The position numbers were made by a program, and so were the translations under genes. Of a stretch of DNA of 64,000 nucleotides, positions 59,332-64,000 are shown piece after piece. The notes beneath the pieces are model-generated. The model was not told where the DNA came from. It worked only from the letters and a program-made list of their open reading frames with translations, and made no database searches. Source of the stretch: Actinomadura hibisca NBRC 15177 (lineage in GTDB: Bacteria > Actinomycetota > Actinomycetes > Streptosporangiales > Streptosporangiaceae). Numbering within the stretch: position 1 is the stretch's first letter; each line of letters opens with the position of its first letter. The stretch spans positions 1-64,000 of the forward strand of contig NZ_BCRO01000019.1 of assembly GCF_001552635.1 (NCBI RefSeq), given 5' to 3'.

Positions 59332-60962
59332 GCTTCTCCGTTCATGAAGCCGGTCAGGTCGTCCGGTGCCTGGAAGTTGGTGAGGAAGTCCTTGAACCCG
59401 CGGCGGGCCGCCGCCCGCGCGCGAAGGCCCTGACCGTTCGACGGCAGCGGATCCAGGCGCTTGTCCAGGAACTCGCAGGCCATCTCCACGAGCCACTTCG
59501 TGTACTCGGGCATACATTCGTCGACGATCGCGCCTTCGGCGACGTCGGCGAGCAGGGTGTGGAAGGGCTCCTCGGTGGCTTTCCACTGCTCACCTCGCGC
59601 GTCGAAGCGGGCGATCTGCGACTTCTTGTCGGACGGCTTGGGATTCGGGAACATGACCTCCCAGGCCCGGTATGCAGCTCGGTCCAGGGCACGGGCGATG
59701 TGTTCCGCCACTTGAGAACCCCGCAGCGAAGCTTGGTACAGCGCTGGGGCTTGCCCTGGGGCGAAGGGAAAGTCGCTGATGACCCAGCCGATGGGAGTGG
59801 ATTTGTTGGTCAGGAGACCGACCGCCAACAGGTCGTAGCGTTGGTGTCCGTTCCCCCCTTCCTTAGGCAGTTGGGCCAGACGGGCGTAGAGGTTGTCTGG
59901 TACTTCCTCGGCCGCCGCGCGGAGGTTGCTTGCCCTCTTCGCGACCGCCGCGTAAAGGGCATGCGCTTCGCGCCACAGATCACGCGTTGGCGATGGCCAC
60001 AGAGGCTTCCGCTCTCCCGTGCGGGTGACCGACATGACGGCGTCCTGGAGATGTGCGTCGGTATCGAGGTCGAGCAACTCACCCGCACCGATCAGAACGC
60101 GCTCGACGACGGCCTGCTCACCATGGAGGCCGGGCTTGGGCTTGAGGAGCACTGACCGGCCCAGGTAGCTGTGCAGGTCGGCGTAGCCCCTGACGGGGCG
60201 GGGCGGGGGCTTGCTGGTGAATCCGCGCCGCTCGATCCCTTCCTGGTCCCACGTCAGGTTGAGCATCCGGGGATCGTCGGTGGTCGGAGTCAGGTTCAGG
60301 CGCAGCATGTCGCCCAGGGTCCGTCCCCGGGCGAGGACCCGGACGCGGCCCGCCAGCCGCCCGGTGGCGAGGTTGGTGATGGTCGGCCCCAGGGTGGCCT
60401 TCCCCGAGATCCGCGCGCGGCCGGAGGGGCCGAAGACGTGCTGCGTGAGCATGGCCCGGAAGGCCCTGGCGGCGGGCAGCGGGTCGGGGTGGTCGAGATG
60501 ATGGTGGTCGGCGAATTGGTTGTAGTCCCCGGCGCGCTCGAGCACCAGCTGGGCGGGGCCCGTCCCGTGCTCCTCCAAGAACTCTCTGAGCAGGCTGTTC
60601 TGACCAAGTGGGCGGTCGGGATGGAACAAATTCCAGTCCTCGTCACGCTGCCCTTCCAGCCAGTCAGCGACCCCGTCGAGCGGACGTTCCGACTGCACCC
60701 AACGCTGCCACTCCTCAGGGGAGGTGGGATAGATGCCCGAGGCGTAGCAGAGGGCGAGCAGGAACTCGACGACGGCGACCTTCTCGCCTGGAGTGTCACC
60801 GTCCACGTCCGTCAGTTCGTCGGCCCACATGAACAACTCCGTGAGACGCCGTCCGACCACGGCACCATCCAGCGTAAAGGCGCGAACACACTCATGCTTG
60901 CGGGGATCCCAGCAGGGCCGCCCATTGGCCTCGCCGGACGACGGAGGATCAACCAGTTGCAT
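59328..60962 (-). CDS. casA: Cas8e (CasA/Cse1) Cascade large subunit
   Basis: A 544-residue large subunit that reads the PAM and, in normal systems, recruits Cas3. It has the family features near the N-terminus (VVEFLLALCYASGIYP, DWNLFHPDRPLGQNSLL) and the fold-defining DYNQFADHHHLDHPD. Length is normal. It is the first gene of the operon; where cas3 usually precedes it there is only a mini-array, two small membrane-protein genes and a divergent STAND gene. ATG 60962 has GAGGG about 9 nt upstream. Confidence 0.93.
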
Positions 60963-61008
60963 GTCGTATGGCCCTCGAAGATCATAGGTCGTCCCGGACG
61001 GAACTCAC

Positions 61009-61100
61009 GGAACCCCCTCCCCGCCGACGCGGGGACAACGCTGCGGTGTTACCGCCAAGGACCCTTAATGCTGGAACATCCCTGCTGAGGCAGGAACTGG
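61009..61100 (-). CRISPR. Two degenerate type I-E repeats flanking one spacer (mini-array)
   Basis: On the minus strand, repeat 2 (61100-61073) reads CCAGTTCCTGCCTCAGCAGG then GATGTTCC, matching the type I-E pattern of a 5' part, a stem of 5-6 bp, and a GATGNTCC 3' handle. Repeat 1 (61039-61009) has a perfect CCCCGC-GTCG-GCGGGG stem and ends GGTTCC but has three extra G. Stem centres lie 61 nt apart, exactly the unit length of type I-E arrays, enclosing a 32-33 nt spacer (61040-61072). It points towards casA. No third repeat is seen 61 nt to either side. It may be a remnant array or a specialised guide gene. Confidence 0.65.
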
Positions 61101-61206
61101 GAGCCGGAGTGTAGTAAGAGCTTCCACTATTGTTTGCGGCAGCACCCACAAGCAGCCATGACGGGGTTCTGGCTCATGCCAGGCATAACCGATCATGGCC
61201 GCGAGC

Positions 61207-61241
61207 GGCCTCTCCCGGCTCTTCGGCTGCCGGGAGAGGCC
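61207..61241 (-). terminator. Terminator of the 47-residue membrane-protein gene
   Basis: A perfect 13-bp stem (61207-61219 with 61229-61241) around a 9-nt loop, 13 nt past the TGA of the small minus-strand gene. It defines a separate transcript between the STAND side and the mini-array. Confidence 0.75.
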
Positions 61242-61254
61242 CTCTCGTTCTCGT

Positions 61255-61398
61255 TCAAACCAGTGTCATGAGATACGAGACCACTGCCGAAATGACGGTT
61301 TGCGCCGTCAGCCAGGCCAGATCGTCTCGCTGTCTCTGCCACCACCTCCTCGTTTCGATCAGACGGTTCCCCAGCCAGCGCCTCATGCGCTCGCTCAT
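61255..61398 (-). CDS. 47-residue membrane peptide, toxin candidate
   Basis: A small gene too short for usual gene calling. The ATG at 61398 has GGGAGGAG 9 nt upstream, and a stop at 61257-61255 is followed by a terminator. The N-terminus is basic and Trp/Arg-rich (RRWLGNRLIETRRWWQRQRD), and the C-terminus is one transmembrane helix (LAWLTAQTVISAVVSYLMTL). The layout resembles small membrane-acting toxins and phage holin-like peptides; no family is recognised. It lies between the Cascade operon and the STAND gene, and a site matching the mini-array spacer lies 131-148 bp upstream of its start. Confidence 0.6.
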   Translation of the reverse strand: MSERMRRWLGNRLIETRRWWQRQRDDLAWLTAQTVISAVVSYLMTLV

Positions 61399-61528
61399 GG
61401 TGATCCGCTCCTCCCAAACCCGGCTCCTGGCCTTGCGTCAGGGACCGGGAAAGTGGAGGTGCAGTGGGGGCCCTCAGAGGCAGCTAATCACAGGAGATCC
61501 GGGTCTGTCTGGCTATTGGCGGGACTCG

Positions 61529-61546
61529 GCCAAGGACCCAGCATGC
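61529..61546. promoter_or_regulatory. Candidate target of the mini-array guide
   Basis: GCCAAGGACCC at 61529-61539 is identical to 61054-61064 in the mini-array spacer. Counting guide position 1 as the complement of 61071, positions 1-4 and 8-18 match here while 5-7 do not (position 6 is unpaired in type I-E anyway). The three bases next to it on the guide-sense strand are AAC, an AA-type PAM. A -10-like TACGCT (minus strand, 61563-61558) is 12 nt before it, so Cascade binding would block transcription towards the small gene at 61398. Confidence 0.45.
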
Positions 61547-61603
61547 GTTCCGTTATTAGCGTAGGCGAGATAGATTTCTCCTTTTTGGACAGCGGAAATG
61601 TGA

Positions 61604-61783
61604 TCACGGTCGAGAACCTCGGCGCATCAGAATCGCCAGGGTCGCCCGGGCGTCGCGGCGACGGGCCGGCGTGCGCGAGGCGACCGAGACGAAGGCGACG
61701 CCGAGCAGGGCCAACGTGTAGATGAGCCCGGTGGCGGCGGTGAGGACGGCGGCGTTGGTCAGCAGAACAGGCAGTGTGGGCAT
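61604..61783 (-). CDS. 59-residue single-pass membrane protein
   Basis: A small gene with ATG 61783 and GAGGG 7 nt upstream. One hydrophobic span (VLLTNAAVLTAATGLIYTLA, continuing LLGVAFVSV) is followed by an Arg-rich cytoplasmic tail (RTPARRRDARATLAILMRRG). No family is recognised. It is read divergently from the STAND gene across a 164-bp promoter region, and towards the 47-residue gene; they may share a transcript, though a candidate guide target lies between them. Confidence 0.6.
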   Translation of the reverse strand: MPTLPVLLTNAAVLTAATGLIYTLALLGVAFVSVASRTPARRRDARATLAILMRRGSRP

Positions 61784-61947
61784 GAAGGTTCCCTCTCGGA
61801 CAGGCCGGTCGGAGCGGACCGGGTGGTTGGTGCGACGGTTGTCTCCTGTCCGGTGACTGTCCGGCGAGGTTGGATGCCCTGAAGTGAGGACGTTGGCGCA
61901 GGTCAGGCGCGAAAAGAAAAATCCGGGGAGCGGTGGGAGGAGACGAG

Positions 61948-64000
61948 GTGAACGCCGGGAAGGGACCGGACCCGCGGGAGCATCGGGATCGCTTCGCGTC
62001 GGCCCTGAGTGCCTTGCGTGACGAAGCCACGAGCATCAGAGGCGATCACCTCACGAGCGCGAAGATCTGTGCGGAGGTGGGCGCGGACCGCAAGAGGTTC
62101 AGCGCATGGGTCAAGGGGGACGAGACGCCGTCGTCCGAACTGGATGACCTGGTCCACGAGCTGATCGTCTATATGGAGAGGCACATTGAGGAGCGCACCG
62201 GTGGCAGGCCGGTGCGTACGCGCCAGCAGTGGGATGCTCTTCTCCGGCTCGCCCAGAAGGAGGGCCGACGCAACCAGGGCAGGCGGAAGCCCAATGCCGG
62301 CCGCCCTACCGGACCGGCCCCCTTCCGTTTTGTCCACGCCGCCAAAGGAAAAGACCGGCCGCCGGAGCTGGCGGGGCGGCAGGATGATCTTGATCGGTTG
62401 TGCGAGCTGGTGAGCGCCAAGTCGAGGTATCTGTCGCTCGTAGCGCCGCCCTGGGCGGGCAAGACGGCCTTTCTCGCCAGCTTTGCCGCCTCGCACGTGC
62501 CGGAGAACATCGACCTTGTCGCCTACTTCGTCCAATGGAGAAGTGGCGGTGACACGGCGCAACGCTTCCTCGACACCATGGTGATAGCCCTTAGTAGACA
62601 TATAGGCAGGAAGCCGCCTTCCCTCAGGGACACCGCCACACTGCTGGACCTGTACGAGGCGGCGGCCAAGAAGAGCGTGAAGAACGACCGGCGGCTCCTG
62701 TTGCTGGTCGACGGGCTCGACCTGGATTCCGTGTCGTATCTCGATGGCGAGAGCATCGCCTCGCTGCTGCCACCGGAGCTGCATCCCGGTCTGGTCGTCC
62801 TGGTCAGCCGCCGGTGGCATCCGCCCATTCCGGGTGACGTCCCGTCACACCATCCTCTGCGCCACGCTGAGCGGATAACAAACTTTCGGCCCTCGCCTGA
62901 GGCGGCCGTCCGGCGTGAGGAGGTGTTGCGCAACCTGGTCGAGTTGCTCAAAGACAAGGACGGGTGGGGACGGGAGGTCGTCGGGTTCCTGGCGGTAGCC
63001 CATGGAGGGCTCACCGAGAACGCCCTGACGGAACTGATCGGCCGCGGGCTGATCCCTTTCGATCTGACCGAGCGCCTGTACAGCGTGGCAGGCCGAGGCC
63101 TCTGCCTCGGAGAGTTGGAGCCGGACGCGTTCGTTCTGGCTCACCGGGACCTGTACGAAGTCGCATTGGCCCAGTTGAGTGACCAGATGTGCTCCGACCT
63201 CCGCCAGCGGCTCCATACCTGGGCCGACGGCTACCGAGAGTACGGTTGGCCCGGCTCCACCCCCGGATATCTCCTCCACGACTACCTGAGTCTCCTGCGG
63301 CATGACGATGCCTCTGAGCGCCGTTTCGCCTTCACACTCGACCATCGCCGACTGCTGCGGCTCGCCTCCAAAGGCCGCGTCGATCTCGCGCTCTCCTCGC
63401 TCGACCACGTCGCATGCGGGAAGACACCCGCCATCCTGGCGTCGGCAGCGGCGTCGCGGTCACTCCTGGAGACCATGCGCAGGCACGTCCCGCGTGAGGT
63501 ACTGCGCGCGCTGTGCCTGGTCGGCGATGTGGAGCGGGCACGTGCGTTGGCACTGGCACCCGGCGATCCCGTCTCGAAGGCGGTGCGGCTGCTGGAGATG
63601 GCCCAGGCGCTCTCGGGCACGGCGACAGGGGAGGCGGAGGAGCAGGTGACGTTGCTTGCCCGGGAGGCGGCGGCGTGGGCCGAACAAGCGGAGCAACATC
63701 CCTTCCTCACGTTCCCCATGGCCGAGTGGGACACCGTGGCGATCGTTGCGCGGACCGCCGCCGTCCTGGCCGAGCTGGGGATGTCCGATGAGGCGGGCAG
63801 GCTACTGGGAACGGTTGACGTCTGTAGGCCGGAGAACGTCGAGCCGTCGGCCAGGACGGCGGAGCGGCTTCGCAAGACTGACCGGGTCCTCGCGGAGCGA
63901 GTGCTGGACGAGCTGTTGCTCGAAGCGGAGAGCCAGGCGGAACCGGAGGAGGGTGATCCGGTGTTCGCGGTCGGGATCTGGGCCTCCGTCGCTGCACACG
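61948..64000 (+). CDS. STAND NTPase with N-terminal helix-turn-helix-like domain (partial, runs off the window)
   Basis: An open frame of at least 684 codons without a stop in the window. GTG 61948 has GGAGGAG 5 nt upstream. Residues 15-75 resemble a helix-turn-helix (LTSAKICAEVGADRKRFSAW). After a basic linker (QKEGRRNQGRRKPNAGR) comes a STAND NTPase: ELAGRQDDLDRL at 140, Walker A APPWAGKT at 166-173, Walker B LLLLVDGLD at 250-258, sensor-like VLVSRRW near 285. The rest is helical and TPR-like. STAND proteins switch on by ATP-driven assembly upon ligand binding. It is read divergently from the small membrane proteins and the Cascade operon, and the missing C-terminus may hold the effector part. 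Confidence 0.8.
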   Translation, partial: MNAGKGPDPREHRDRFASALSALRDEATSIRGDHLTSAKICAEVGADRKRFSAWVKGDETPSSELDDLVHELIVYMERHIEERTGGRPVRTRQQWDALLRLAQKEGRRNQGRRKPNAGRPTGPAPFRFVHAAKGKDRPPELAGRQDDLDRLCELVSAKSRYLSLVAPPWAGKTAFLASFAASHVPENIDLVAYFVQWRSGGDTAQRFLDTMVIALSRHIGRKPPSLRDTATLLDLYEAAAKKSVKNDRRLLLLVDGLDLDSVSYLDGESIASLLPPELHPGLVVLVSRRWHPPIPGDVPSHHPLRHAERITNFRPSPEAAVRREEVLRNLVELLKDKDGWGREVVGFLAVAHGGLTENALTELIGRGLIPFDLTERLYSVAGRGLCLGELEPDAFVLAHRDLYEVALAQLSDQMCSDLRQRLHTWADGYREYGWPGSTPGYLLHDYLSLLRHDDASERRFAFTLDHRRLLRLASKGRVDLALSSLDHVACGKTPAILASAAASRSLLETMRRHVPREVLRALCLVGDVERARALALAPGDPVSKAVRLLEMAQALSGTATGEAEEQVTLLAREAAAWAEQAEQHPFLTFPMAEWDTVAIVARTAAVLAELGMSDEAGRLLGTVDVCRPENVEPSARTAERLRKTDRVLAERVLDELLLEAESQAEPEEGDPVFAVGIWASVAAH

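Noticed and set aside
61193..61417. A 74-residue minus-strand frame over the small membrane-protein gene
   Set aside because: It has no membrane span or family signal, runs through the terminator hairpin, and its start lies inside the ribosome-binding region. The 47-residue frame has the better start, a membrane helix and a stop just before the terminator.
61130..61564. 144-residue plus-strand frame in the Cascade-STAND gap
   Set aside because: No ribosome-binding site, no family signal, and it runs across the terminator and the small gene on the other strand.
61880..61912. Possible match of the mini-array spacer to the STAND promoter (shared TTGGCG)
   Set aside because: Only six bases agree and the seed positions do not; no better than chance. 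The site at 61529-61546 fits much better.
60963..61947. Search for a cas3 gene or remnant upstream of casA
   Set aside because: No HD or helicase motif is seen in any frame; the region holds only the mini-array, two small membrane genes and promoters.

Overview
The window is very GC-rich actinobacterial chromosome. It has frequent GTG and TTG starts, leaderless-looking starts, a mycothiol S-conjugate amidase, DUF501, DUF4307 and DUF2510 proteins, and long Pro/Gln/Gly-rich tails on membrane proteins. Gene content and style fit the order Streptosporangiales, an Actinomadura or Thermomonospora-like organism; the genus is an inference.

Positions 1-300 are the end of an rRNA operon (spacer, 5S rRNA, terminator). 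Positions 300-24,800 are mostly housekeeping and metabolism: a TetR-regulated NAD(P)-binding protein, a LuxR-type STAND regulator, a three-gene sulfonate/nitrate-type ABC importer, enolase with a DivIC/FtsB-like gene, DUF501 and Ppx/GppA behind it, a type 5 uracil-DNA glycosylase, an NDH-2 followed by a degenerate cyclopropane synthase, an unusual tRNA, a Bax-inhibitor-like membrane protein, a thiolase, a beta-propeller lipoprotein, an SGNH hydrolase and cystathionine beta-synthase. Positions 24,800-39,250 hold an MMPL transporter, cystathionine gamma-synthase (partner of the beta-synthase in transsulfuration), a secreted alpha/beta hydrolase, a VWA plus MoxR-type AAA pair, a FIST-ROK pair, threonine ammonia-lyase and a drug-type ABC exporter. 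Positions 39,362-45,725 are four head-to-tail paralogous secreted M1 metallopeptidases. Positions 45,784-55,799 carry RDD and DUF4190 membrane proteins, hppD with a divergent Lrp/AsnC regulator, greA, mca, ltrA, a flavin split-barrel protein, RNase Z and a disulfide-reductase-like flavoprotein.

The most interesting part is 55,834 to the right edge. A complete, translationally coupled type I-E Cascade operon (casA-casB-casC-casD-casE) has no cas3, cas1, cas2 or normal CRISPR array beside it. Immediately upstream of casA, on the same strand, lie two degenerate type I-E repeats whose stems are exactly 61 nt apart, so they enclose one spacer-length segment. That segment matches, in a seed-like pattern, a site 0.5 kb away, upstream of a small membrane-protein gene (61,255-61,398) that sits between casA and a divergent STAND NTPase running off the right edge. 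A second small membrane protein (61,604-61,783) lies beside it. This layout resembles the CreTA principle, in which Cascade guided by a mini-array represses a toxin, or a Cas3-less Cascade that uses a STAND NTPase and membrane peptides as its output. Both readings are inference.

Between most convergent genes there are long perfect hairpins that probably end transcription in both directions.
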